DNA of 64,000 bases from Oscillospiraceae bacterium (GCA_015066635.1 SVOA01000001.1:124001-188000), one strand, 5' to 3'. Counted from the stretch's first letter, positions 32,978-41,677 are shown. The notes: a model not told the origin generated them from the letters alone. Numbers and translations: made by a program.

Positions 32978-33015
32978 AAGAGTTAATCTCTTATATTCTA
33001 TGATTATTACCTCTC

Positions 33016-35295
33016 TTAAAGTAAGCTTCTCATAATCTTTCCGCTGGTGCTCTTGGGAAGCTCGTCGCGGAAAACGACTATTCTCGGATATTTATAAGGA
33101 GCCGTATGTGTCTTGACGTAGTCCTGTATTTCCTTTTTGAGTTCCTCGGTGGGCTCTGTACCCTTGACAAGAACTATGCTCGCCTTGACTACCTGTCCCC
33201 TGACCTCGTCCGGCGCGGGAGAAACTCCGCACTCAAGAACATAGGGAAGCTCCATAATAACGCTCTCTATCTCAAACGGTCCTATTCTGTACCCCGAAGA
33301 CTTTATAACGTCGTCCACTCTGCCGACATACCAGAAGAAGCCGTCCTCATCCATCCACGCGGCGTCTCCCGTATGGTAATAGCCGTCGTGCCAGACTTCT
33401 CTTGTCTTTTCCTCGTCGCCGTAGTAGCCGACAAACAGTCCGCAGGGAGCTCCGTCCTTGACATTGATAACGATTTCTCCCGTTTCGCCTACGGGTACGG
33501 GGTTTCCGTCCTTATCTAAAAGCTCAATTTTATAAATCGGCGCGGGCTTACCCATCGAACCAATTTTATGCTTTGCGCCTCTCATATTGCCTATGAGCAT
33601 TGTGCCCTCGGTCTGACCGAAGCCCTCAAGTATCTGAAGTCCCGTCGCCTTCTCAAACTGACGGTAAACCTCGGGGTTAAGCGCCTCGCCCGCAGTCGTC
33701 ATATGCTTTACCGAAGAAAAATCGTAATGCGATATATCCTGCTTGACCATCATACGCAGTATAGTGGGCGGTGCGCAGAAGGTCGTAATCTGATACTTTG
33801 CGAACATGGGAAGTATGTCCGCCGCGTCGAAGCGATCAAAGTCATATACAAACAGCGCCGCCTCGCACATCCACTGACCGTAGAATTTGCCCCATGCCGC
33901 CTTTGCCCAGCCCGTGTCGGAAATCGTAAGATGAAGCCCGTCGGGGTCAACGCAGTGCCAGTACTTTGCGGTGTGGAAATGACCCAACGGATACTTGCAG
34001 TTATGGGTTGCTATCTTGGGATAGCCCGAAGTACCCGAGGTAAAGTACATAAGCATAAGGTCGTCGCCGCCCGTTGAGTCGGCTGTTCTCTCAAAGTGGC
34101 TGCTGTAGAGCTTAAACTCCTCGTCAAAGCTTCTCCAGCCGTCTCTCGTGCCGTTTACTATAATCTTTGTTTTAAGTCCGGGGCAGGTTTGTGCGGCTAT
34201 CTCTATCTGATGAGCCGTGTCGCCGTCAGCGGTTGAAAGCACCGCGCAGGCGCCCGAGGACTGAAAACGGTATTCAAAATCGTGCGACTGAAGCTGTGCA
34301 ACGGCAGGAATTCCGATTGCGCCGAGCTTGATAAGTCCGAGCATCGCTATCCAGAACTGATAGTGGCGCTTTAATACAAGCAAAACTCTGTCGCCCTTCT
34401 TTATGCCGAGCGATTTGAAATAGTTGGCGCACTGATTTGACATTTTGCGCATATCGTTAAAGGTAAAACGCCTTTCGGTCTTGTCCTTTGAAACGTGGAG
34501 CATCGCAAGCTTGTCGGGGTCCTTCTTTGCTATTTCGTCCATTATGTCAAAGGCAAAATTGAAATGCTCCGTATTTTTGAAGTCAATTTTAACCGGAGTT
34601 CCGTTTTCATCCTTAACAACATCTATATACTTTTTATATATTCTTGATTTTTTATCTTCCTTCGCCTTGATGACGGTCTCGGTGTTTTCCCTGGAAAACC
34701 TGTGCTGCTCGCCTGCGGGGTTAAGGACTATCGCATAGAATTTGCAGTCCTCTCCTCCGACGGCTATCATACCGTGAGGCGTAGAGCTGTCATAGTATGC
34801 CGTGTCGCCTGCGTTCAGAACCTCTCTGTGCTTGCCGACCTGAACGAGAAGCTTGCCCGAAATGACTATGTCTATTTCCTGTCCCTCGTGAGTGGTAAGC
34901 TCTATTTCCTTTTTTTCTGCATCGGGATTATAAGCGCACTCGACAAGCAGGGGTTCGGAAATTCTGTTGCGAAAATTCGGCGCAAGGTTATAGTAAACCA
35001 TACCGTGAGCCTGCTCTATTTTCTGTCCCTCGCCGTTTCTCGTGATAACTATTGAATTAAGAGTTGGGCTAACGCCCTCGATAATGTCGGTTACGTCAAC
35101 GCCGAAGGCAAGAGCGCAGCGATAGATAAACGCAAAGCTTAAATCGCTGTTTCCGTTTTCGCAGTCAATATACTCCTTTACGGAAACGCCCGTCTTCTCA
35201 GCCATTTCCTCCTCGGTCAGCTGCGTGATTTCGCGCAGCTCCTTGATACGGGAGGACATTTCCCTGATTTTGAAATCAATTCCTTTGAATTCCAT
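33016..35295 (-). CDS. XRE-HTH/cupin/acyl-CoA synthetase fusion (Val unit)
   Basis: 759 residues with three parts. Cro/C1-type HTH, about 15-70 (SRIKELREITQLTEEEMAEK). Cupin barrel, about 105-190 (TTHEGQEIDIVISGKLLV; STPHGMIAV). AMP-forming acyl-CoA synthetase, about 210-759 (YFTSGTSGYPK, GFGQTEGT, YHTGDAAW, KSSGYRIGPFEIES, C-terminal KSTSGKIMRS with the adenylation Lys). The ATG at 35295 follows AAAGG; the longer reading upstream is T-box leader. It heads the operon with the VorB complex and ilvE under a valine T-box, so isobutyrate to isobutyryl-CoA is my inferred reaction. The regulator half may sense the acid or control the same genes. Confidence 0.88.
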   Translation of the reverse strand: MEFKGIDFKIREMSSRIKELREITQLTEEEMAEKTGVSVKEYIDCENGNSDLSFAFIYRCALAFGVDVTDIIEGVSPTLNSIVITRNGEGQKIEQAHGMVYYNLAPNFRNRISEPLLVECAYNPDAEKKEIELTTHEGQEIDIVISGKLLVQVGKHREVLNAGDTAYYDSSTPHGMIAVGGEDCKFYAIVLNPAGEQHRFSRENTETVIKAKEDKKSRIYKKYIDVVKDENGTPVKIDFKNTEHFNFAFDIMDEIAKKDPDKLAMLHVSKDKTERRFTFNDMRKMSNQCANYFKSLGIKKGDRVLLVLKRHYQFWIAMLGLIKLGAIGIPAVAQLQSHDFEYRFQSSGACAVLSTADGDTAHQIEIAAQTCPGLKTKIIVNGTRDGWRSFDEEFKLYSSHFERTADSTGGDDLMLMYFTSGTSGYPKIATHNCKYPLGHFHTAKYWHCVDPDGLHLTISDTGWAKAAWGKFYGQWMCEAALFVYDFDRFDAADILPMFAKYQITTFCAPPTILRMMVKQDISHYDFSSVKHMTTAGEALNPEVYRQFEKATGLQILEGFGQTEGTMLIGNMRGAKHKIGSMGKPAPIYKIELLDKDGNPVPVGETGEIVINVKDGAPCGLFVGYYGDEEKTREVWHDGYYHTGDAAWMDEDGFFWYVGRVDDVIKSSGYRIGPFEIESVIMELPYVLECGVSPAPDEVRGQVVKASIVLVKGTEPTEELKKEIQDYVKTHTAPYKYPRIVVFRDELPKSTSGKIMRSLL

Positions 35296-35299
35296 AAGA

Positions 35300-35604
35300 T
35301 ACAATACCTTTCTTTTTCGGGACAAATAAAAACCCGTCCCAAAGTTGAACTTTGAGACGAGCGTTAAATCAAAATTTAATACCCGCGGTACCACTCAAAT
35401 TGCAGCCGACGCTGCCTCTCAGGCTCTGACAAGCCGTATGCATTAACGCAGCAATCACGGAGAGATTCTACTAAGCGAACGCCTTTCTTTCTCTCGGCTC
35501 GGAAGCTACAGCAAAAACAGCAGTACCGATAACTTGCACCAAATGTTATCTCTCTGAAAGGTCTGACAATGCTTTTGCACTCTTCTTCAACGCCTTTAAC
35601 GGTT
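35300..35604 (-). promoter_or_regulatory. T-box leader, Val specifier (GTA)
   Basis: T-box element GAGTGGTACCGCGG near 35390 and terminator CGTCTCAAAG...CTTTGGGACG plus T run (35325-35363). Specifier GTA lies five bases before CGAGC in GTAGCTTCCGAGCC. The leader resembles the Ile T-box at 37970 in sequence. Confidence 0.85.
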
Positions 35605-35633
35605 ATTATAATTCAACTTTTTTTGTTTGTCAA
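35605..35633 (-). promoter_or_regulatory. sigma-A promoter of the Val T-box operon
   Basis: TTGACA (35633-35628), 17 bp, TATAAT (35610-35605), both perfect. Confidence 0.85.
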
Positions 35634-35670
35634 CAGTATTTTTGATGCCGAACCTAAGAAGGTTATTTTC

Positions 35671-37950
35671 TTACAGTTTGTTTCTCTGAATCTTTCCGCT
35701 GATGGTCTTGGGAAGCTCGTCGCGGAAAACGACAATTCTCGGATATTTATAGGGCGCCGTGTTTGCCTTGACGTAATTCTGAATTTCCTTTTTGAGTTCG
35801 TCTGTACCTTCTGTGCCCTTTACGAGAACTATACTCGCCTTGACTACCTGACCTCTTACCTCGTCGGGCTCTGCCGAAACTCCGCATTCGAGAACATAGG
35901 GAAGCTCCATAATAACGCTCTCGATTTCAAACGGTCCTATTCTGTAACCGGATGACTTGATAACGTCGTCAACTCTGCCGACATACCACAGGAAACCGTC
36001 CTCGTCGCGCCAGGCGGTATCGCCCGTGTGGTAATATCCGTCGTGCCACGCCTTATGCGTTGCTTCCTCATCCTTGTAATATCCGAGGAAAAGTCCGCAG
36101 GGAACCTTCTTTGATGTATTGATAACGATTTCGCCCGTTTCGCCTACGGGTACACTGTTGCCGTTCTCATCAACAATGTCAATGTCGTAAAGCGGAGAAG
36201 GCTTGCCCATAGAGCCGATTTTATGAGTTGAACCCATAAGATTTCCTACGGAAAGAGTCGTTTCGGTCTGACCGAAGCCCTCCATAATCTGAAGTCCCGT
36301 TGCCTTCTCAAACTGCTTGTAAACCTCGGGGTTGAGCGCCTCGCCCGCAGTTGTCATATGGCGTACCGAAGATAAATCATACTTTGATATATCCTGCTTT
36401 ATCATCATTCTGAGCATTGTGGGCGGTGCGCAGAAGGTTGTGATTTGATACTTTTTGAACATCGGCAGTATATCCGACGCGTCAAAGCGGTCAAAGTCAT
36501 AGGTAAATACCGCTCCCTCACAGAGCCACTGTCCGTAAAGCTTGCCCCAGAGCGCCTTACCCCAGCCCGTTTCGGAAATCGTGAAATGAAGTCCGTCGTC
36601 GCTGACGCCGTGCCAATATTTAGCCGTGATAAAATGTCCGAGCGCATACTTATAGCTGTGCATGGCAAGCTTGGGATAACCCGTAGTACCCGAAGTAAAG
36701 AACATTACCATCGGGTCGTTTCCGCAGGCTGTGTCGTCGCTTCTGTAAAAATGCGCGCTGTAAAGCGAGTATTCCTCGTTGAAGTCCCTCCAGCCCTCTC
36801 TCGAACCGCCGACCATAATTTTGAGCTTTAAGGTCGGGCTTGTTTTCTCGGCGATTTCAACCTGATGGGCAACATCGCCGTCGGCCGTGCAGAGAATTGC
36901 GCTGACATCGCCCGCATTGAAACGGTACTCGAAATCGTGCGACTGAAGCTGATTTGTGGCGGGAATCGCTACGGCGCCGAGCTTGTGGAGCGCAAGCATT
37001 GCAAACCAGAACTGATAATGACGCTTTAAAACAAGCATAACCTTGTCGCCCTTCTTTATGCCGAGCGATTTGAAATAGTTGGCGCACTGATTTGACGCGC
37101 GCTTCATATCGTTAAAGGTAAAGCGTCTTTCGGTTTTATCCTTTGAGATGTGGAGCATAGCGAGCTTGTCGGGCTCCTTCTTTGCTATCTCGTCAACTAT
37201 GTCAAAGGCAAAATTGAATTTGTCCTCGTTTATAAAGTCGATTTTTTTAAGATAACCTTTACTGTCAGTTTCGGTTTTTACAAACTTCTCGTAAACCAGC
37301 TTCTTGTTGCTGTCTGCAAGGGGAATAAGTGTCTCTCTGACGATTTCCTCGTCCTCCTCGTTGCCGGGCATAACTACCGCAAGAAAAAGGCAGTCCTCGC
37401 CGTCAACGGCTATCATACCGTGAGGTGTTGAGCTGTTGTAGTAAACGCTGTCGCCCTCGTGCAGGGTTTCGGTGTTGTTGCCTATCTGCACCTTGAGATG
37501 TCCTTTTAAAACATAGTCGAATTCCTGTCCCGAGTGAGTGGTGCAGTGAATCGGCTTATTCTGAAGCGACTCGTCGTAGTCGTATTTAACCCAATGCGGC
37601 TCGGCAAGTTTTTTACGGAATTTGGGAGCAAGGTTAATTATGTCAATGCCTTCTTCCTTTGCCGTTTTCTGTCCCTCGCCTTTTCTTGTAACGGTGTATG
37701 AGGAAAGATGCGCGCTTTTGCCCTCAAGTATGTTTGTAATGTCAATATTAAAAACGTGGGCGCACTTGTGCAGGAAGGTAAACGGAAAATCCATTTCCCC
37801 TGCCTCATACTTACGGTAATCGTCAACGGTAACCTCAGTTTCAATCGCCATTTCCTCTGCTGTAAGTCCGGAAATTTCACGCATTTCGCGTATTCGCATG
37901 GCTACTTCCATCAATTCGTCTTTTGCGCGATTGTTTTTTGGCATTTCCAT
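35671..37950 (-). CDS. XRE-HTH/cupin/acyl-CoA synthetase fusion (Ile unit)
   Basis: Close paralogue of the gene at 33016, 759 residues with the same three parts: HTH (MRIREMREISGLTAEEMAIE), cupin (TTHSGQEFDYVLKGHLKV; STPHGMIAV) and acyl-CoA synthetase (FFTSGTTGYPK, GFGQTETT, YHTGDTAW, C-terminal KTISGKIQRNKL). The ATG at 37950 follows AAAGGAG. It stands alone behind an isoleucine T-box, so 2-methylbutyrate is the inferred substrate. It and the Val paralogue look like a tandem duplication that included the leader. Confidence 0.88.
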   Translation of the reverse strand: MEMPKNNRAKDELMEVAMRIREMREISGLTAEEMAIETEVTVDDYRKYEAGEMDFPFTFLHKCAHVFNIDITNILEGKSAHLSSYTVTRKGEGQKTAKEEGIDIINLAPKFRKKLAEPHWVKYDYDESLQNKPIHCTTHSGQEFDYVLKGHLKVQIGNNTETLHEGDSVYYNSSTPHGMIAVDGEDCLFLAVVMPGNEEDEEIVRETLIPLADSNKKLVYEKFVKTETDSKGYLKKIDFINEDKFNFAFDIVDEIAKKEPDKLAMLHISKDKTERRFTFNDMKRASNQCANYFKSLGIKKGDKVMLVLKRHYQFWFAMLALHKLGAVAIPATNQLQSHDFEYRFNAGDVSAILCTADGDVAHQVEIAEKTSPTLKLKIMVGGSREGWRDFNEEYSLYSAHFYRSDDTACGNDPMVMFFTSGTTGYPKLAMHSYKYALGHFITAKYWHGVSDDGLHFTISETGWGKALWGKLYGQWLCEGAVFTYDFDRFDASDILPMFKKYQITTFCAPPTMLRMMIKQDISKYDLSSVRHMTTAGEALNPEVYKQFEKATGLQIMEGFGQTETTLSVGNLMGSTHKIGSMGKPSPLYDIDIVDENGNSVPVGETGEIVINTSKKVPCGLFLGYYKDEEATHKAWHDGYYHTGDTAWRDEDGFLWYVGRVDDVIKSSGYRIGPFEIESVIMELPYVLECGVSAEPDEVRGQVVKASIVLVKGTEGTDELKKEIQNYVKANTAPYKYPRIVVFRDELPKTISGKIQRNKL

Positions 37951-37969
37951 AACTTTACTCCTTTTACTG

Positions 37970-38254
37970 ATAAATAAAAAACACCCGTCTCAATCTTTGA
38001 GACGAGTGTGAAAATCACATCCGCGGTACCACTCAAATTGCAGCCTGTCGGCTGCCGCTCTCGGAATCTGACAATTCCTATGCCTTTACGCAGCAATCAC
38101 GGGAAGTATCTACTGAACCCATACGGGTCGTTCGGGCTTCCGGCTCGGAAGGGATAAGCGTTAAGTCTCTGCTTTCGGTTTGCACCAACCACCGAATCTC
38201 TTTACAGTCAAAGAACTCTGCCGTCTTCGTCACAGCCTTTTTTAAGTTTTCCCT
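37970..38254 (-). promoter_or_regulatory. T-box leader, Ile specifier (ATC)
   Basis: T-box element GAGTGGTACCGCGG near 38030 and terminator ACTCGTCTCA...TGAGACGGGT plus T run (37972-38009). Specifier ATC lies five bases before CGAGC in ATCCCTTCCGAGCC. Confidence 0.85.
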
Positions 38255-38283
38255 ATATTAACACCGTTTTTGCCCTTTGTCAA
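38255..38283 (-). promoter_or_regulatory. promoter of the Ile T-box unit
   Basis: TTGACA (38283-38278), 17 bp, TAATAT (38260-38255). Confidence 0.8.
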
Positions 38284-38312
38284 GACAAAAGCGGGTAAAA
38301 TTCAAAAAATTT

Positions 38313-39155
38313 TTATATAATCTTTTCGGCGTGCCTTGTTACATGGCAACCGATATTTACCGCTACGGGAAGTCCCGCTATATGCGTGGGCGCGGCTTCG
38401 ATATTGACCTTAAAAGCCGTAGTCCTTCCGCCGAAGCCCTGCGGTCCTATATCAAGAGAGTTTACCGTGTCGAGCATCTTTTTTTCAAGTTCACGGTAAA
38501 AATCATTTTTATTCTCCTCGCTGACGGGTCTGCACAGAGCTTTTTTTGCAAGGAAGGCGCAGTACTCGAAGTCGCCGCCGATACCTACTCCGATTACCAT
38601 CGGCGGGCAGGGATTTCCCCCCGCTTTTCTGACAGTTTCCTCAACGAAGGCAACGACGTCGTCAGGCGTTGCCGACGGGGTAAGCATTTTCACGGCGCTC
38701 ATATTCTCGCTTCCGAAGCCCTTGGGGCAGGCGGTAATTCTGACCTTATCCCCCGCAACTATCCTTGTGTGTATTATCGCCGGCGTATTGTCTTCGGTAT
38801 TCACTCTGTCAAACGGGTCTTTAACGACCGACTTGCGCAAGAGTCCCTCGCAGTATCCTGCGGCAACTCCCTCGTTTACGCTCTCATAAAGGTCGCCGCC
38901 GACAAAATGAACGTCCTGCCCTATATCAAGAAATATGACAGCCATACCCGTATCCTGACAAATCGGGATGTCAAGCTCTTTTGCCGCGTCAAGATTATTG
39001 ACAAGCTCCGACATAATCTTTTTCGGGAGAGCTTCCTGCTCGTTTTTACCCGCACCGCAGATAAGAGCGCACAAATCGTCCGGCAGTATTTTATTTGCCT
39101 TTATTACAAGCTCTTTTACCGTCTGTTTTATTTCGCTTACGTTGACTTCTCTCAT
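38313..39155 (-). CDS. fumA: class I fumarate hydratase, alpha (N-terminal) subunit
   Basis: Fe-S-dependent hydro-lyase subunit of 280 residues; cluster-region cysteines in ICQDTGMAV, ACPKGFGSEN and GGNPCPP. In anaerobes the two-subunit form makes malate from fumarate; the related L-tartrate dehydratase alpha subunit is an alternative. No beta subunit gene lies next to it on either side. The ATG follows GAGGA. Confidence 0.88.
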   Translation of the reverse strand: MREVNVSEIKQTVKELVIKANKILPDDLCALICGAGKNEQEALPKKIMSELVNNLDAAKELDIPICQDTGMAVIFLDIGQDVHFVGGDLYESVNEGVAAGYCEGLLRKSVVKDPFDRVNTEDNTPAIIHTRIVAGDKVRITACPKGFGSENMSAVKMLTPSATPDDVVAFVEETVRKAGGNPCPPMVIGVGIGGDFEYCAFLAKKALCRPVSEENKNDFYRELEKKMLDTVNSLDIGPQGFGGRTTAFKVNIEAAPTHIAGLPVAVNIGCHVTRHAEKII

Positions 39156-39208
39156 AACGTCCTCATTTTTCTTTAAAAAATATGCAGCCTTTTTGGGGCT
39201 GCATTAAA

Positions 39209-39634
39209 TTATTTGCGTCTTGAATATGAACTTCTCCTCGAGTCTGTGGCACGTTTGAGGTCGGCGAGCTTTTCGTCGCTTCTCTGCTTGAACTGTGCCA
39301 TCATATCCTCAAAGGTCTGCGGCTGCTCCCTCTCGGGAGTGCCTTTCCATGTGTTTACGGGTGCGGCTTCCTTTTTCTTTTCGCTTTTCGGCTTCACGCC
39401 GCCGTCCGCCGCCCTTTTTACGGACAGAGCTATCTTACCGTCATCCGTGATGTCGATAATCATAACCCTGACTTCCTGCCCCTCCTTTAAATAATCGCCG
39501 ATGTCGTTTACAAAGGAAGAAGCAACCTCCGAAATATGTACCATCCCCGTTTTGTTGTCGGGTAAGCTGACGAATGCCCCGAACTTGGTCAGCCCCGTAA
39601 CTCTGCCGTCAAGTATTTCGCCGATAGAAAACAT
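39209..39634 (-). CDS. yabR: S1-domain RNA-binding protein (YabR-like)
   Basis: 141 residues with one N-terminal S1 domain (GEILDGRVTGLTKFGAFVSL; GMVHISEVA; ALSVKRA) and a basic, disordered tail. It follows divIC as yabR does in Bacillus subtilis. An RNA- or ribosome-associated role is inferred. The ATG follows GAGGAGG at a slightly long distance. Confidence 0.85.
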   Translation of the reverse strand: MFSIGEILDGRVTGLTKFGAFVSLPDNKTGMVHISEVASSFVNDIGDYLKEGQEVRVMIIDITDDGKIALSVKRAADGGVKPKSEKKKEAAPVNTWKGTPEREQPQTFEDMMAQFKQRSDEKLADLKRATDSRRSSYSRRK

Positions 39635-39665
39635 ATTAAAAATGTATCCTCCTCAAAATCGGGAA

Positions 39666-39986
39666 TCAGTTACTCGGAGTAACGTTGTAGTAAACCTTTT
39701 CCCCGGGTTTGACAAGCCCTAACTTCTCACGGGCAACGCGCTCTATGTATTCCTTCTGGTCGCCGCCGTCAATGACCTTCTGCAGAGCTTCGTTCTCCTC
39801 AAGCTGAGCCTCATTTTTTGCTTTAAGCTGAGCAATTTCTTTTTCCTTTGCTCTGTTATTCATACCGATACTTATATAGTTAACAACAAAGTAAAACAAC
39901 AGTGCAATCAATGCAATTATGAAAAAGAAACTGTATTTTTTTTCAGTTATTTTTTTCTTTGTCTTCCGGTTCATATTGATTTTCAC
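39666..39986 (-). CDS. divIC: FtsB/DivIC-family septum protein
   Basis: Small bitopic cell-division protein: short basic N-terminus, one transmembrane helix (about 20-42), then a coiled coil (KEIAQLKAKNEAQLEENE) and the VAREKLGLVKPGEKVYY end typical of the family. The start is uncertain between GTG 39986 and ATG 39974; both are poorly spaced from GGAG. It overlaps yabQ, matching the yabP-yabQ-divIC-yabR order. Confidence 0.88.
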   Translation of the reverse strand: MKINMNRKTKKKITEKKYSFFFIIALIALLFYFVVNYISIGMNNRAKEKEIAQLKAKNEAQLEENEALQKVIDGGDQKEYIERVAREKLGLVKPGEKVYYNVTPSN

Positions 39987-40524
39987 TTTCTCCGTTAACG
40001 GAACTTTTTGAAAAAATATGCATCTTATCCGTTATATTATATAACAAAGCGGCTTTACTTTGCAAGCGAAATTTCATAATTTTGCCTGCTTTTTTCGACT
40101 TTTTGGATAAAAATTGACTAAAACTGTTTGCTTTCTTTTTCAAAAAGCGGAAAAGCCGTCTGAAAGGTGCAAATATTATGCGAAAGACTTTTATAAAGAA
40201 TTCTTTTATTCTGTCTGCGGCTGCCTCGGTATAATGTACGGCGATAACGCCGAAGGTAAAATAGTAAATAAAAAAGCCCGTTACCTCTCCGAGCAGTATA
40301 AAAAGTCTCGCCTCTCCGTCCGTTACGGCAAGGGTAAACAGAAATGACGCAAACGCGGACAGCACGACAAAAAGCACATCTGAAACATACAGCGCCGTTA
40401 CGGACTTTGTAAATGTCAGGCGTATAATTCTGATAATGTCATAGAGTATTCCGAGCAGCGCTCCGAAGCCCACCGACAGCAAAAACGCCTTTGCCTGCGA
40501 GGACAGACTGATAATGTACTCCAT
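39943..40524 (-). CDS. yabQ: spore cortex protein YabQ
   Basis: 193 residues with three or four N-terminal transmembrane helices and the GFGALLGILYDIIRIIRL signature, followed by a long basic cytoplasmic tail. In Bacillus YabQ is needed for the spore cortex. Its start abuts yabP. Confidence 0.88.
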   Translation of the reverse strand: MEYIISLSSQAKAFLLSVGFGALLGILYDIIRIIRLTFTKSVTALYVSDVLFVVLSAFASFLFTLAVTDGEARLFILLGEVTGFFIYYFTFGVIAVHYTEAAADRIKEFFIKVFRIIFAPFRRLFRFLKKKANSFSQFLSKKSKKAGKIMKFRLQSKAALLYNITDKMHIFSKSSVNGESENQYEPEDKEKNN

Positions 40525-40814
40525 CAGCGGAAAACCTTTGAGAAAAAGCCGCCCGAGGTATTCTGCTGCCTTTCGGAATAGACAACCGCGTCAATATCTC
40601 CCTCGACCGACAGCTCGCCGACCTCGAGATTAAGTCTGTTAATGTGCAGATTCGCACCCCTGACGGTAAGCTGCCCGAGCTCGGTAAAAATAATTACAGA
40701 CTGCTCGTCAAAGGAATCTATGTCGTTTACACCCGAAACGTTCAGACTGTGGCGGTCCTCAAGAATCACATTGTGCGCAATTTTCGGCCTTGCAAGATTG
40801 CCGTTATCCGTCAT
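40524..40814 (-). CDS. yabP: sporulation protein YabP
   Basis: 96 residues, YabP/YqfC-type (HNVILEDRHSLNVSGVNDI; FTELGQLTVRG). First gene of the yabP-yabQ-divIC-yabR cluster. A sporulation role by similarity; it supports that the organism is a spore former. Confidence 0.9.
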   Translation of the reverse strand: MTDNGNLARPKIAHNVILEDRHSLNVSGVNDIDSFDEQSVIIFTELGQLTVRGANLHINRLNLEVGELSVEGDIDAVVYSERQQNTSGGFFSKVFR

Positions 40815-40872
40815 ATTATAACCTCCCTTTTATTCCTTTATATCTATGCCGCAGGAGGTAAAAATATGAAAA

Positions 40873-40898
40873 GCGCCCGTCCCAAAGGGGACGGGCGC
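40873..40898 (-). terminator. terminator of hpf
   Basis: GCGCCCGTCCC-AAAG-GGGACGGGCGC hairpin, T-rich on the minus side. Confidence 0.85.
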
Positions 40899-40913
40899 GG
40901 TGCCGTTAAAGAA

Positions 40914-41438
40914 TTATTCTGCCGAAGGCTCTATTACCCCGTAGCCTCCGTCCTTGCGTTTGTAAACCACGCTGAGCATATCCGTTTCGGAATTACGGAA
41001 CATATAGAACTGATGTCCGAGCAAATTCATCTGCAATATTGCTTCCTCAACGCTTTCGGGTTTTACGATTACCGATTTTGTTCTGACAACGTCAAATTCC
41101 GCTTCATCCTCGTCGGCGCTGTTGAAAACATCGTCAAACGAAAGCTCACGGATTCTCTTTTCAAGTCTGGTCTTGTTTTTTCTTATCTGGCGGATAAGCG
41201 AATCAACACAGGCGTCGAGCGCTTCCTCCAGATCCTGTGAGCGCTCCTGCGCTCTGAATATATATCCACCCTTTGAAAGGGTAATTTCAACAATTTTGGC
41301 GTTTTTCTCAACCGTTGCCGTAACCTTTGCATCTGCGTCGGGTCCGAAGAATTTCTCAACCTTCCGAAGTTTAGTTTCAGCCCTTTCTTTAAAAGATTCT
41401 CTCGGTGTGCATTTTCTGCCGATAATGGTAATGTTCAT
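40914..41438 (-). CDS. hpf: long-form ribosome hibernation promoting factor
   Basis: 174 residues: an N-terminal HPF/RaiA domain (MNITIIGRKCTPRESFKERA) and the C-terminal dimerisation domain of long HPF (QMNLLGHQFYMFRNSETDML). It dimerises ribosomes into inactive 100S particles in slow growth. ATG 41438 is chosen because AAAGGGGATG precedes it; nine further codons upstream are open. Confidence 0.95.
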   Translation of the reverse strand: MNITIIGRKCTPRESFKERAETKLRKVEKFFGPDADAKVTATVEKNAKIVEITLSKGGYIFRAQERSQDLEEALDACVDSLIRQIRKNKTRLEKRIRELSFDDVFNSADEDEAEFDVVRTKSVIVKPESVEEAILQMNLLGHQFYMFRNSETDMLSVVYKRKDGGYGVIEPSAE

Positions 41439-41637
41439 TGTGACATCCCCTTTATATATATTCAAAGGCTTGCGCCCTTGTTTGCCTATGATGTCTTTCT
41501 GTCTTTAGTATAGCACACAGATTTAACAAAATAAAGATATTTTTTGAACTTTTTAATAAAAATTTTTAAGTTTTTGTGAATTTGTTATTGATTTTTCACA
41601 AATTCAGTACGTTTTTGTCCTGTAAGGGACAAAAGAA

Positions 41638-41657
41638 GGGAACGGTTCCCCGTTCCC
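41638..41657 (-). terminator. terminator of galU
   Basis: GGGAACGG-TTCC-CCGTTCCC hairpin. A second stem TTTTGTCC/GGACAAAA lies just downstream (41613-41634). Confidence 0.75.
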
Positions 41658-41677
41658 TTTCAATATCCGATATTTGA

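Noticed and set aside
38277..39176. 299-codon plus-strand frame opposite fumarase alpha
   Set aside because: The minus-strand product is a clear fumarase subunit; the plus product has no family features.
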